From positions 1,736,001 to 1,800,000 of the forward strand of contig JACAAK010000009.1 of assembly GCA_025093985.1 (NCBI GenBank): a DNA stretch of 64,000 nt, written 5' to 3'. Below are positions 9,100-22,773 of the stretch, in pieces. A program made the position numbers and the translations under genes. The notes under the pieces were generated by a model. The model was not told where the DNA came from and did no database searches. It saw only the letters and a program-made list of their open reading frames with translations. This DNA is from Calvatia gigantea (lineage: Eukaryota > Basidiomycota > Agaricomycetes > Agaricales > Lycoperdaceae). Positions within the stretch are counted from its first letter, which is position 1; every line of letters starts with the position of its first letter.

Positions 9100-12000
9100 A
9101 TATGAGCTTGAACCCAGACAAATACAGAGAACCAAACCTTGAAGTCACAGATGATGAATTAGAGACATCAGATAAAGAAGAAACAGGGAACCCCAAAGTA
9201 CCTGCAGAACTAGTAAAATACAATGAACCCAGAGTAAACCCAATAGGAGAAGAAGAAGAAGTACTATCAGAACTTCTAAATGAACTTAACTTAGCAGAAG
9301 AAGAATTAACACATCCAGAGAACCCAGCACAAGAACAGGAGAAATCAGACTCAGATGAATCAAGCTCAGGAGAAACAGAAATGAACTCAAGCACTGATTC
9401 AGACATGACTAACAACACTATAGTACCTGCAGCTACACTAAGTAGAAAAGGTTTAGTACCAAACCCAGGATTTTTTGATAGAACTCACACCAAGTTTGAT
9501 GATTGGTGAAGGGCCATGATACTCTTCATAAAGTTCAACAAAATCAGCACAGCAGGTGACAAGGCCATAGCGGTCCTAGCCAGGCTGCAAGGAGGAATGG
9601 CAGGAGCTTATGCAGCCATAAAGGCACCACAAATCTTAGATGGAGAAGACTCAGTAGACTGAAAGGTATTCTCTGAAGATTTTAGGAAAACCTTCTCCAA
9701 CAACACCTCCAACAGCAAGGCAGAATGGCAGATTGAAAAATTCAAATAGGGGAACAAAAACACAGCTGACTACTTAATTGAGTTTGAAGCCCTAAAGAGC
9801 AAGGCAAAGACAGACAGTAAATATGCAATGTTCCTACTCAAGAAGAATGCTAGACAAGACATCATCACACCATTATGGGCTACCTACCCAGTGCCAGGCC
9901 AGACACTTATGTAGAATGGACAGAAGCCATTCTCACTGTTGAACAAGGATATGAAGCATTCAAATATTGAGGAGACAGAAAAACCAGCACCAGAATGACA
10001 TACAGAGGAATGGGTGAACCCATGGAGATAGAAAGTAGACACCACATTTTCAATGCCAAAGAAGAACCCAAATGCTATAATTGCAGCATCTTTGGACACA
10101 TGGCCAAAGATTGCAAGAAACCCAAGGGGTTAACTTGCTACAATTGCAGAAAGACTGGCCATATAGCAAAGGCATGCACTACACCCAAGAAGGTACAAAT
10201 CCATGGAGTAGAAGAAGCTGAGGCAGAAGAGAAGAAGGATTTTTCCAAGGACTCCGAGTAGGCACTGCCTCAAGAGTCAAGAAACTTGTATCTAGGATAT
10301 CAGACAAATTCTACATAATTTCTCAGAGATGAAAGTGCAAATTAAACCTAGAAAGCAATATCTACACAAAGGGAAAAAGGGTCACAGTAAACACAATTGT
10401 GGACTCAGGGTACACCACCAGCAACATCAGCAAAAGACTAGTTAATGAAGAAAAAATCCTGACATGAAAACTAGAGCAACAAATCCTGGTACTAAACACA
10501 AATAGAACCCCAAATCAAGGAGGAAAAGTAACAGAAATGGCAACTATTGAAATGGATATCCAAGGACACTGGGAAAAAATTGAGGCATCAGTTGTACAGC
10601 TACAAGACAGGGCAAAAATATTTCTGGGTCATGATTGGCTAGTCAAACATAATCCAGAGGTAGATTGGAACACTAGAGAAATCAAGTTCACCCAATGCCC
10701 ACCAGACTGCCAAATTCCCCATCAGAACATTCATATCATGGACAAAATGAGCATGGCCATCACAGAAGATCTATGGGAAGAAGAGGAAGAACCAGATCTG
10801 ACCAAACCAGAAGACCTACCAGATTATGTACAGCTATTCACCTATCTATTCAATAAGACAACCTTCAACAAACTTCCAGAGTGGACAGAATGGGACCACA
10901 AGATAATCCTAACTGAGGATGCCCCCAAAGAAATAAATGCAGGAATATACAATATGACAATCAAGGAACAAGATGAACTCCAAACCTTCATCAAGGAAAA
11001 CCTAGAATCCAGACAAATAAGACCATCAAAATCCCCATATGCAGCACCCACCTTCTTCATCCCAAAGAAGAATAGATCTAAATGACTAATACAGGACTAT
11101 CAGTGGTTGAACAGTGTGGTGGTTAAAGACAAAACCCCACTACCAAGAATCAGAGAAGTCATTGACAAACTGGGGAAAGTGAAATATTTCAACAAACTAG
11201 ACATTATTTGGGGCTACAACAACATTAGAATCAAGGAGGGAAATGAATGGAAAGCAGCATTCCTCATGAATGAAGAGCTCTTTGAGCCAACAGTCATGTA
11301 TTTTGAACTAAGCAACTTGTCTGGAACCTTTTTTCATATGATGACAAGTATCTTCCATGACCTGCTACAAAATAGAGATATCATAAACTACATGGACAAC
11401 TTCACAATTCCCGGTGACACAAAGGAGCAACTACAAGAATGAACTATACAATTCCTAGAATGAGCAAACCAGTATAACCTATGCTTCAAACAATCTAAAT
11501 GCATATTTGATGCAGAAGAAATTCCCATGCTAGGGGTCAAAGTAGGACATGGAAAAATTGAAATGGAGGAAGGAAAAGTCAAATCAGTGTGAGACTGGCC
11601 TGAACCCAGAAACACAAAAGAAGTAGAATGATTTCTAGGCTTTGCCAATTACTATTGATGTTTCATCAAGAACTTTAGCAAGATTGCAGGACCACTGAAC
11701 AAGCTCAAAGGAGCAACTATATAGGAATGGAACATGGAACACCAAGTAGCATTTGATAAATTAAAAAGATGCATCACCAAAGAACCCACCTTGACACTAC
11801 CACAAAGGCAAGGACAGTTCCTGTTACATGCATTACCTTACTTTGCAACTGGGCCTGGATTGTCTCCACTCAGGGAGAGGCTCAATGCTATAGCCCAGGA
11901 GTATATGACAAGTCTCAAAGACTTTTGTGCAGACTTTGGATTGCTTCCTTGAGTAGAAGCTCATGCTTGTCTGAGAAGTTTGAGTTAAGTATCACTGCAG

Positions 12001-14399
12001 TCCCCAAGGTTGTTAACCTTGTAGCAGACAAGTGAAGATAAGGAAGCTTGTTACTAGAATAACCTAAGGTAATACAAGGTACTACTTAAGATTTATATAC
12101 TAACTATGCATAAAAGATGGGAAATTACATAGTAAAGAAAGATGAGTCAATGAGAGACTGCTACAGGTTAATTGGTAATTTACAGAGTTATAGAGATGAG
12201 TAAAAGAAGCAGTGCAAGTTATAAAGAAGATAGAGACAAGTAAATAGAAGTCTGATGAAGGTGGAACAGAAACATGATTCAAAACAAATCATAAGAAGCA
12301 AAAGATAGAAGTATATATGGTAATAAATAAAGAATGGACTGGGGTATAAGAAAGGAAAGAAAACAGAAAGTCTAAGAAAAGAAGTTAATATGTTGGTAGG
12401 GAGAGCCCAGGAATGTGGTAAGTTCATAACAGTTCCAGGTGGAAGTAGATGCATCTGACTATGTATTAGGAGGAGTGCTATCACAGCTACAGGAAACAAA
12501 TGGCACCCAATCACATTAACATCATGGATGCTCTCACCAGCTGAATGCAATTATGAGATCTATAATAAGGAGCTATTGGCTATCATACATGCTCTGAAAG
12601 AATGGAGACACTACCTGCTAGATGCTGAGAAGAAGTTTGAGATCTGGATAGACTATAAAAACTTAAAGTACTACAGGGAGCCACAAAAACTGAATGGATG
12701 ACAGGCCCAGTAGTACCTACAATTACAGGACTATGACTTCATCCTATGACATGTGCCCAGAAAAACCAATATGAAGGCTAACCTATTATCCTGCATACAC
12801 CAAGTACCAGAAGCAACAGAAGATAAGCTAGTCACCATGATCAAGGAAAGCTGGCTATAATCAGGAGGTATTGATGACATAGTACTACTGTGGGCTGAAC
12901 TATTCCTAGAACCAACATTCCTAGAAAAAATATGAAGGAAACCCCAAAGGGAAACATTAGTTATCACTGAACTATGAAAGGATGAATCAAACTTCACTGA
13001 AGACAACAGAGTGGTGTATAAAGGAAATAGCATATATGTACCTCCAGACCCAAAACTACAGGAAGAAATCCTCCAACAATACTATGACACCCCCAATGTG
13101 GGACACCCAGGACAATATAGGATAATAGAACTAATCACCTGTGATTATTGGTGGCTGACAATATGGAAGAATGTAAGAAGGTACACCTAGGGTTGTCAGA
13201 CATGTCAAAGGAACAAGCCAAGAACAATGCTGCTCAAGTTGCCACTACACCCCCTCCCAGTACCCAATGGCCCATGGGAAGAAATCAGCATTGACATGAT
13301 CGGACCCTTACCAATGTCAGGGGGAAAAGATGTGATACTAGTTATTGTTGACCATTTCACAAAAATGATATAACTCATAACAACAATAACAGATGTTACA
13401 TCTAAAGATGTCACATGGATCTATTGAGATAAAATATGGAAGCTACATGGACTGCCAAGGAAAGTACTCAGTGACTGTGGACCCCAGTTCACATCAGAAT
13501 TCACAAAGGAGCTGTTCAAGGGGCTTGGTATAGAACACAACCTATCAACAGCATATCACCTATAGACTGATGGACGAACTGAACACATCAACAGAGAAGT
13601 GGAAACCTACATTTGCCTATACTGCAATTACTACCAGAACAACTGGGCTGACTGGCTGCCAATAGCAGAATTCCACTATAATAACAAATAACATGGGGGA
13701 ACAGGGGAAACACCATTTTTCCTCAATTACAGAAGGCATCCATGGAAAGGGAAGAATGGTGAGATGATGAACAATCCCACAGCCACAGAATTCTTGAAAC
13801 ACCTACAGAATGCCTGAGCTAACACCTTATCAGTACTATGACTGTATCAGGAAAAAATGAAACAACAGCACAACAACAGCAAGCTCCACATCAGAACATA
13901 CCAAATCAGTGATGAAGTATGGCTAGAAAACACAAACATCCATACCAATCAAACATCAAAGAAGCTAGGCCAAAAGCAGTATGGGCCTTTCCTTATTAAG
14001 GAAAAAATAGGAAATGCAGCATATTAGCTCAACCTACCAGAAGGATAGGCCATCCACGATGTTTTTAACAAACAACTCTTGACACTGGCATACCAAGCTG
14101 AGTTCCCGAGCCAAAAGAAAATACCAGCACCAGACCCAGTCATCATCAACAATGAAGAAGAGTATAAAGTTGATGAGATCCAAGGACAAAGAAAGCACAG
14201 ATGGGGCTATCAATTCCTAGTATACTGAAAAGGCTATAGTAATGAAGAAGATACATGGACTGTGGAGTCCAATCTAGGAAACACAAAAGAAGCAATATAG
14301 GACTACCTAAACAGGCATCTGGAGGATACCCATAAAAGGGGGGGCAGAAAACCCAGAAAACCCAGAAAACCACGCAACAACTTAACTAGCTAAATAAAC
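9100..14399 (+). pseudogene. Gypsy-1: decayed Ty3/gypsy chromovirus gag-pol
   Basis: The order is gag, protease, RT, RNase H, integrase, chromodomain. An acidic gag N-terminus is open at 9102-9509. Two zinc knuckles (CYNCSIFGHMAKDC and CYNCRKTGHIAKAC) lie at about 10073-10178. A protease-like DSG occurs near 10400, RT at about 10840-11650, RNase H (DASDYVLGG) after 12440, an integrase HHCC region near 13090-13215 and its core to about 13690, and a chromodomain at about 14155-14320. Stops and indels break the frame throughout. In the RT, six in-frame TGA codons (11083, 11440, 11461, 11590, 11629, 11656) and one TAG (11722) share one frame. A solo LTR interrupts it at 11822-12431 and the LARD at its start. 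Confidence 0.85.
11822..12431 (-). mobile_element. Solo LTR inserted in gypsy-1 pol
   Basis: A 610-bp sequence with TGTTACATG...CATAACA ends is flanked by a GTTCC duplication at 11817-11821 and 12432-12436. It breaks the RNase H region of gypsy-1, which continues on the other side. Its reverse complement matches the two tandem copies at 20848-21713. Those copies place a TATATAAAC promoter-like box upstream on the plus strand, so this copy is read as minus. No internal domain is present, so it is a solo LTR or a TRIM-like remnant. Confidence 0.75.
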
Positions 14400-14733
14400 A
14401 TGCCTACCTCTCAATCTAACTACATCACCATCGCCTCCCTTGTTTACCCCAATCCCATTAGAATCTCGTCTATGCCCCTCTCCACCCCAGGAAATAATAA
14501 AGCCCCTGCTCCAAGTAGTACCTGTTTCAATATGGCCACAATCCCATCCTCAGCCCAGGGGCTTCTTGAAGACCTGCTAAAAGATGTCAATAACACTACC
14601 AACAAAAAGTTAGCCACCATCACTATTTAGAACCAAAGACTGAACACTAACTGCCTCATCACACTTGCCACCACCTACATTACCTTTGCAGATATGTATG
14701 CTGGGTTTGAAAATACTTCAGCATCAACTAGTC
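14400..14733 (+). pseudogene. Unrecognised retroelement ORF, truncated
   Basis: An open frame of 76 codons (14400-14630) continues past one TAG in the same frame to about 14730, where the CpG-depleted LARD copy begins. It starts a few bases after the chromodomain frame of gypsy-1 ends, with no LTR in between. The predicted protein is rich in Ser, Thr and Asn and contains LLEDLLKDVNN. It may be the gag N-terminus of gypsy-2, which resumes after 17116, or an accessory frame of gypsy-1. I recognise no domain. Confidence 0.35.
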
Positions 14734-17116
14734 AAGCAGTTCAGATACTTGTCATTCCCAGAGGATTCCAGTTTTTTGCCTCAAGCCTAATGTAAAGTGG
14801 TGAGGTCTAAGAATTAAATCTGGTGACATAATACTGAAGCTCAACCGTTATACATTGGGAGCTATTCTACTAATTCCTAGACATGTTGTAATTTCCTTTC
14901 TTTTTAATGATGCAATTCACAAGATCCTATAAAGGATATTCTTCTCAAGTAAATAGAGTGACATGCTCCAGCTATCATCTTCATATAATCCTTAAGGATT
15001 TCTCACTTGTTGCATAGAAAAGGATTTATAGCCAGCACTTACATCTCATGCAGCACACCATTATTCACAGCATTTATCAAGGAGTATGAAGTTGAAAGTA
15101 CTACCATATATCCTTCCATTGGTTTCAAGGTGAGTGACATCCAAAGATGGCGACACAAGAACTCCTCTGGTGCCAAGCTCCATAAAGAGTGGTCTAAAGG
15201 ATTTCTTAAGGAATTTGTTGGTGTGTTGCATCATATGGTGTTAAACACATCCTCTTTCTCGATTATAGTTGCTAAATGGTGCGCACAAATCCTAATCATG
15301 GATGGTGACTTCCATAAAGTCAAACTTTCTTAAAGCAATCTTTGTTATTCCTGTAGTTGGTGGACAAAGCATTTTAATGTACTCATCTATGCTCTGACTT
15401 AAAACAGGTCTTCAAACTTGGGTGCATGCACATGTGCTCAACACAAGTGAAGTAATGTTGGTGCTGGAAGCAGGGCACGATATATAGCGACACAGCTCCT
15501 CTATAAGAGAAATAGTATATGGCAGCAGTTGCTCGAGCCAGCAACATATTTAAACTATATTCTGAAGTATTTTCTGAAACGACATAATGGCAGTATTACC
15601 AGCTCATTATCCTTCTTCCCTTATTTCCCAGCTGCAAGGATGCAATCAGCATTCTTCTCCTTGCTATCTTCTTTGGATATTTTTGCAAATGCTGCAAGTG
15701 CTGCTGCTATTGGCATAATGCCCTAGTTTTATTGGTGCTGCAAGCCTTGCAGCCGCTGTCTACCATTCCATCATAAGCACTGCAAATGCGGCAACCCATT
15801 GCCTTAGCATGGCATAAAGTGCTTGAAGCACATGAGCTATCCATAGAAAGAGTAAAGCAGTAGTCGAATAGATGTAGAAGGGGTAAAGCATTAAAGCCTT
15901 GAAGTGAAGGAACGAACAGTGGACTTCTCAAAGATATTTTCTATATCCCAGCTTTATATAATTAAGCAGGCCTTAGTGGCTTTATAACTGCTAGCTTAAG
16001 TGGATTAAATAGCTCAGGTATATGCTCATGGTGTGTTATTTAACTTAAGGCGGGACTTGCCCAATCGACTTACACAAGAACACAAGACTTATAATTTTCC
16101 TGACACTGCAGTGTTTTATTGTGGTCACGAAGACCAGCTAATTTAACTAGCAAAGTGGAGCATAATACTCAGTGTAAATGATACATCATATAGTAAATTA
16201 CTGAGGTGGATCTGAAGAGAATCCCAGAAAGCCCAAAGCGGTCATCATTTATCAGAGAGAGAATACCAGAACAGAGGTGGAGCAACCAAAGCAGAACAGT
16301 TCTGCTGCAACCTAGAATGGGAAGTGGACCTAAAGCAGTTGAACCAGATTGGAGATGACAGTTTGCCAGATCAAAAACCAAAAATGGGTAACAACATGTC
16401 AGCATCATGTAGGACTGCTGTGTGTAGTGCACACATTCACAACATGGGTTAGACAGGATATCAAGTGGACCAAAGGCACCACTGTCTCCCAGGTTGAAAG
16501 TGACCGTAGCCTCCTCAAACTCTACCAGCATTGCTAACACAGTCTGAGTGAGTGGCGGTCAGGGCCCATAACCTGTTGAGAGAATGAGTTGACATCCCAA
16601 TATAATTCACACTACCTAAGCATGTAGGCATCAGCAGTGGAGGGTAGTCATGTTCATCTGGGAGATGGTCCAGTAGAAGAGATGCATGGTAGTGGACATA
16701 GTCCTGCTTATACCAGTGTACTCAGAGAGTCTTGAGGAGAGGGGAAGCGATGCTTAGAGAAGCTAGTGTAGAGGAAAAAGACATAGTGTCTTAGTCCAAA
16801 GGCCTACCTAAAAGGTGTATATATTGTAATGCTACATAGGATATTTATATACTAAAATCCCTGGTCTGTGCACTCTAAACCCTTATATGGGTGAGGTCTA
16901 ACTACCAGTAGCATAATTGGAGCATACTGTGTATGACACATGTACTAGAAGGTTCCATGCAGAGGGTATAACTGACTACCAGAAGGGCAGTACAACTACT
17001 GTGTACATAGTCCATGATGGGCCGTTATTATCAACCCTCTGAAGGTGAAATACTCGAACCCCGTTTCAGCTATAAATAGACTGATCCAATGTAGTGGTAT
17101 GGAGCGAGATTCAACA
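14734..17116 (-). mobile_element. Old, truncated second copy of the LARD-like element
   Basis: This copy matches 6721-9099 over its whole length in the same orientation, including the 543-bp LTR at 16574-17116 and the primer binding site at 16556-16573. It is cut off at 14734, so the 3' part and the 3' LTR are missing. Where the young copy has CpG, this one nearly always has TpG or CpA. No target duplication can be identified because one end is lost. Confidence 0.8.
16574..17116 (-). repeat. 5' LTR of the old LARD copy
   Basis: It has the same TGTTGAG...TTCAACA termini and length as the LTRs at 1092 and 8557, but with many C to T and G to A differences and a few small indels, for example at 16786-16830 and 16955-17010. 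This makes it much older than the pair flanking the intact element. Confidence 0.8.
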
Positions 17117-20100
17117 GCAGATACAATGTAGCCATGAAACTACTCTCAAAATCCAAACTCTTACCAGCTATCACAATTCCCTCAACAAACTTACCAACTC
17201 TGCTTTCAACCAAACAACCAACTGTGATGAACTATTCATGAAATACAAACCAAACCACAAGATTACTATGAACCACAATATGAGGACAAAGATCCATATT
17301 ATCCCAAACTGGAACTGGATAACCCCTCTGATATCCATGATCCTGACAATCCCAAATTACAGTTAAATGCTGTATTCACTGTTGAGCAAGTTACTTGCTA
17401 CAAAGCCAGAAAATGTATAGAATGTAGAAAATTTGGACATCTCATTAGCAACTGTCTAAACTCTGACCCAAACCTATCAAAGGATAAACCACCTCCCAGA
17501 TGACTTAACCCTCCACAATGAAGATTCATGCAACTACCATGATATTCACAGCCCCAATGACCCCAACCTTCAAGAAACTATTCTGGTTCTAGCCTGAATC
17601 AAACTTGGAAAATATTTGCACTGGATATTCAAGCCATGATCAGAGAACTCCCAACTGATGAATGAATGGAATTCAGAGAGGCCTATGTCACCAATCCAAT
17701 GCTCAAACCCTTTGGGGATTTTTGAGGGCATCACCTGATCTTGGAAAAGAATCACTGGGTAACCCACAAATTAATCTAATCAAACTCCCTACCTCAAACA
17801 ACAAAGCATTAATTTTCCTTTCTATTGAATTAAACCAAGACCCTCTATGAAATATTCTAGTCACTGCATTAATTGACTCAGGAGCTCAAAGAAACTTCAT
17901 CTCCTCCACATTTACTAACACTCATAGACTACAAACCTATACCATTAATCAACCTATCAAGGTATCCAATGCAGATGGAACCACCAACAAAAATGGATCA
18001 ATCTACAAAAATGTAGAGCTAAATGCTTTAATTGATGGAAAGCAATGTTATTTTGAAGCCTACATCTTAGGAATAGGATCAAAAGATCTAATCCTCAGAT
18101 ACCCATGGTTATAACAAACAAATCTGGACATAAACTGGAACACTCAAGAGTTTAGATAGTGAAACAATGACCATATTATACCCCTTATTGCTAAATCCAT
18201 GAACAGACCTACTACCATCAATGAAATTGTCTTAGACATTCATAGAATAAATGTCGCTGAATGATACACCTACCTAGATGAAGATTTTGACCCACTGGCA
18301 GTAAAAGTCTTTGAAGCAATCATTCACTCCAATGAACCAGAACTTTCAATTGACAAATTAAAACTCTACTTGGAGAACATTGATTTTGATGAATTTCATT
18401 TGGAACATGAACTCTATGGAATCACCCAAACCCCACATAAACTCAAAATCAATATGAAGATTACCCAAGCTATGAGTCTAGCACAGAAATCTACCCTGAA
18501 ATCCCAAGCCAAATTACCTAGGAAATATAAAAAATTTGCATCACTATTTGACAGCAAGAAATCTGAACAATTCCCACCAAGTTGACCTTACAATCACAAA
18601 ATTGAACTTCTGGACACATTCAAACTGGAACTAGGGAAAACATATTCCTTATCCCCCCTGGAAACTGAAGAACTCAAAAAGTTCATACATGAAAATCTCC
18701 AAAAAGGATATATCCAAGAATCCAAATTTCTGATGGCCTCATCATTCTTCTTCATAGAAAAGAAGGATAGGAAACTACAACCTTGCCAAGACTATCAGTA
18801 CCTGAACAAATATATGAAGAAGAATGCTTACCCTATTCCTATGATTACCACCATTATGGATAAACTCCAAGGAGCAAAACTCTTCACCAAGATGGATGTC
18901 CAACTTGAATACAATAATATCAGAATTTGAAAAGGTGATCAATGGAAAGCTGCCTTTAAAACTCCTATTGGACTATATAAACTGAACATTATGTTCTTCG
19001 GAATATGCAACTCTCCCACCATCTTTCAGAAAATGATGGACATGATATTTGCCAAAATGCTTGACAAAGAAGGAATTATAATTTACATGGATGATATTCT
19101 TATCTATGCCAAGACTCAGGAAGAAATGGATTGCCTTACTATAGAAGCCCTCCAAATACTGAAGGACAATGATCTATACCTGAAACTAGAGAAATGTGAA
19201 TTTGACAAGATCTATCTCAAATATCTCAGCATGATAATCTCCCCCAACAAGATTGAAATGGACAACACTAAACTCCATGGAATAGAAGAATGGCCCTTAT
19301 CCTGCACTATCCACAATGTCAGAAAATTTATGGGATTTTGCAACTTCTACCAAAAATTCATACATCACTATGCCAATATCTCTCAACCACTTAACACCCT
19401 ACTATCCAAAACAAAGAAGTTTGAATGGGAAATCAAGGCAAATGAAGCTTTCAAACAACTAAAAGCAGAATTCATAAAAAAACCCATTTTACTCATGCTG
19501 GACCAAACAAAACCATTCTTTATCAAAACTGATGCCTTGAAATATGCCTTAGGAGCCATCCTATCCCAGCAGGACATGAATGGAAACTACCACCCTATAG
19601 CATTCCTATCCAAAGCATTCAACCCTACCCAGTATAACTACAAAATACATGACTGAGAACTCCTTGCCATAATCACTGCATTGGAAGAATAGTGACACTA
19701 TCTAAAAGGAGCCCAACATTGCATAACCATACAAACTAATCACAAAAACCTTACCTTTTGGAGAAAGCCCCAAAATATCTCTAGAAGACAAGCCCAATGG
19801 CTTGGATTCCTTATACACTTTGACTTTGTAATTGAACACATTCCAGGAACAAAAATACCAGCTGTAGACACACTCTCATGGAGACCAGATCACACCCCTG
19901 ATGATGACAATGACAACAAAAATGTTGTTGTCCTTCCAGAGGAAGTAGTCCTTAATGCAATAATCATATCACCTGATAACCTGATGAACTATTCATCTCC
20001 CTAGTTGACCAAGAATTACAAGACAATATCACAAAATTATCTAAATATGACAAAGTCACCATGGAAGCCATGAAACAACTTCTATCAGAATCACCAGAAG

Positions 20101-20847
20101 TAATCAACTCAAAATATGGAATTGTTTCCATGTTATCAGGACATCTTATGATATTTGAAGGACAAATCATTATCCCAGAAGACATGGAACTGCACCAATG
20201 TATTATCCAATGATACTATGACCATCCTTCTGCTGGACACCCTGGAGAACAGAAAACCTACTGAATGGCCAAAGCTGAGGTATATTGGCCAGGAATGGAT
20301 ACCTTTGTATGAAATTATGTTCAAAGATGCAGCACATGCCAGCAATTCAAGATCAACTGAAACCCCACTCATCTGCCATTGCAACTGATTCCACTACCAA
20401 CTTCTACTAGACTATTTGCATACATTGCAATGGATCTATTAACTGACCTTCCTAGATCCTACAAATTTAACTCCATTCTGTCCATAGTGGACCATGGAAT
20501 TACAAAGGGAGTAATTCTCACTCCTTGTATGAAAGAAATCACTGCCAAAGGAATTGCCAATATAATTATAGACAAGGTCTATACTAGATTTGGACTACTA
20601 GACAAGATAATCTCCAACCACAACCCTAGATTCCAAGAAAACTCCATTCAAGCTCTCACAAAATGCTTAGAAATCACTCAATCATTCTCATTAGCCTATC
20701 ACTCTCAGTCTGATGGAACTACCAAATGACTCAACCAGGAAATCTCTGTGTACCTGTCTATCTATTGTACAGGAAACCCCTCCACCTGGTCTAAAACACT
20801 TCCCATTCTTGAGTTCTCCCATAATTCAAGAACACACTCTGATTTTA
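17117..20847 (+). pseudogene. Gypsy-2: decayed Ty3/gypsy gag-pol
   Basis: A single zinc knuckle (CIECRKFGHLISNC) lies at about 17410-17455. A protease-like ALIDSGAQRNFIS lies at about 17870. RT runs from about 18640 to 19250 with a YMDD box in frame 18991-19656. The RNase H TDALKYALGAILS motif is near 19530. The integrase zinc region (HPSAGHPGE...CSTC) is at about 20220-20345 and the core at 20379-20729, after which sequence ends at the repeat starting near 20848. The chromodomain region and 3' LTR are missing. In-frame TGA and TAG codons are frequent. The codon pattern is AT-rich, unlike gypsy-3. Confidence 0.8.
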
Positions 20848-21713
20848 ACTCATATCACTTCTTTTTCATTCATTACTTATCCTCTATGACACCTTAGATT
20901 ACCAATTAATCCATAGTAGTCTCCCATTGACTCATACCCTCTTACTATGTAATTACTCATCTCTTACATGTAGCTAGTATATAAACCTTACATAGTATGC
21001 TTGTATTACCTTAGATTATTCTAGTAACAAGCTTTCTTATCTTCACTTGTCTGCTACAAGGTTAATAATCTTGGGGACTGCAGTGACATTTAACTCAGAC
21101 TTCTCAGACAAGTGTGAGCTTCTACTCAAGGGAGGATTCCAAAGTCTGCACAGAAGTCATTGAGACTTGTCAAATACTCCTGGGCTATAGCATAGAACCT
21201 CTCCCTGAGTAGAGACAATTCAGGCCCAGTTGTGAAGTAAGGTAATGCATATAACACTTAGTCCCATCATTGAACTTCTATCTACTCATCTCTATCTTCT
21301 TATGACTCATATCACTTCTTTTCCATTCATTTACTTATTCCCTATGACTCCTTAGATTACCAATTAACCTGTAGTAGTCTCCTATTGACTTATACCCTTT
21401 TACTACATAATTACTTATCTCTTATGCATGGCTAGTATATAAACCTAAGTAGTACCTTTGTATTACCTTAGGTTATTCTAGTAACAAGCTTCTCTATCTT
21501 TACTTGTCTGCTACAAGGTTAACAACCTTGGGGACTGCAGTGGCACTTAACTCAGACTTCTTAGACAAGCATGAGCTTCTACTTAAGGGAGCAATCCAAA
21601 GTCTGCACAGAAGTCATTGAGACTTGTTGAATACTTCTGGGCTATAGCATTGAACCTCTCCTTGAGTGGAGACAATCTGGGCCCAGTTGTAAAGTAGGGT
21701 AATATACATAACA
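20848..21713 (+). repeat. Two tandem copies of the 11822-type LTR repeat
   Basis: Copies run about 20848-21305 and 21306-21713 with a period near 458 bp. Both match the reverse complement of the solo LTR at 11822-12431: a TATATAAACC box, a run around 'attctagtaacaagc', and the end block 'gggctatagcat...ccagttgt'. The second copy ends ACATAACA at 21713. The arrangement truncates gypsy-2 on the left and a copia element on the right. It could be LTR-LTR tandem formation by recombination, or a TRIM with a minimal interior. Confidence 0.6.
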
Positions 21714-22169
21714 ATACCAATAAATTGTCTGCAAAATCTGAGAAAATGATATTCCTTAGTTATAAAGGATCCAAGAACTATGTGTTCATGTGGTACATAG
21801 CTGGCAATGTGATTTTTATATTACCAAATGCCATTTTTAATGAAAGATATTTTCTGAAATATCTAGATTTATTGCTGGATAGCAGTAACTGGCCTCAAAA
21901 TCACAATTAACAGAGGAAAAATCTGCCAAGAAGTACAAAGATTAATGACTCTCATTTTCTGCCATCTTTAGATAATGCTGGAAATACTCCAATTCCTCCA
22001 TATTCACCTTCTGTACCAACTTCTAAGCCTTGAGCTTTTCTACCCATGCCTCCCAAACCTAAAAAGGTTATACTATCTAGTAATGCCCTTTCATATGCTC
22101 CTTTACTAGGAGACCAACCACCTTCATGGCATACTCCAATTGAGTTGCTGCCTTAATATGGTATGACCA
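21714..22169 (+). pseudogene. Copia-B, left part: integrase C-terminal fragment
   Basis: The frame at 21725-21910 (KMIFLSYKGSKNYVF, then NAIFNERYF) matches the region after the copia integrase core. It is followed by a proline-rich linker to about 22160. The sequence then stops at GACCA (22165-22169), the target site of gypsy-3, and resumes at 29890. Everything upstream of this point in copia-B (gag, protease, integrase core) is missing. Confidence 0.65.
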
Positions 22170-22718
22170 TATCATGACCCGCGCATGTTCACCTGCTCTC
22201 ACCTGCTTCCCCCGCTTGTAGTCATTGTTACCTTAGTCTGGCTGCATTGGGTGCTCTTCATTCTTTCTGTCAGTCAGTCTGATATCCTGTTTTCCATCTT
22301 AAATCTCCATTCCCTTCAACTTCTCCACTATTGCCTTATAGTTAGAACTTGATCCCAGTGTCTTGTTAGATGGCCATCCTTGGTGGCCGTCCATTCTTCA
22401 TTCACCATTACTTTCATACTTCCCGCTTTTCAGACTAGTATATAAACCTAGTCCCCATGCTTGTAAATCCTTAGTCTGATTATTGACCATGATTACACCC
22501 TCTGATCCTGTTCCTCTCTGTCTCTGTTCCTCTGACACTCTGACCCTACTCCCTCCTGAAATATGGACTTCGACAACAGCAGGAAGACACAACATATATA
22601 TTGAAGCCGCTGAGTCCAAATCTTGTACTCATCTGAATTCACCCATTCCGTATGTTCTCACCTGATGTCACCTGGCAGCTAACCTTTGGCCGATATCCCA
22701 TATAACGCAATTGTAACA
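22170..22718 (+). repeat. 5' LTR of gypsy-3
   Basis: It matches 29338-29889 over its full length. A TATATAAACC box near 22440 is a plausible promoter. Both LTRs share the unusual TATCATG start instead of TG, and the target duplication places the boundary there. Confidence 0.8.
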
Positions 22719-22773
22719 GTATAATCAGACTCCACTCCTCTGTCGTTCCCTTGTCCCTTTATCACTAATTACT

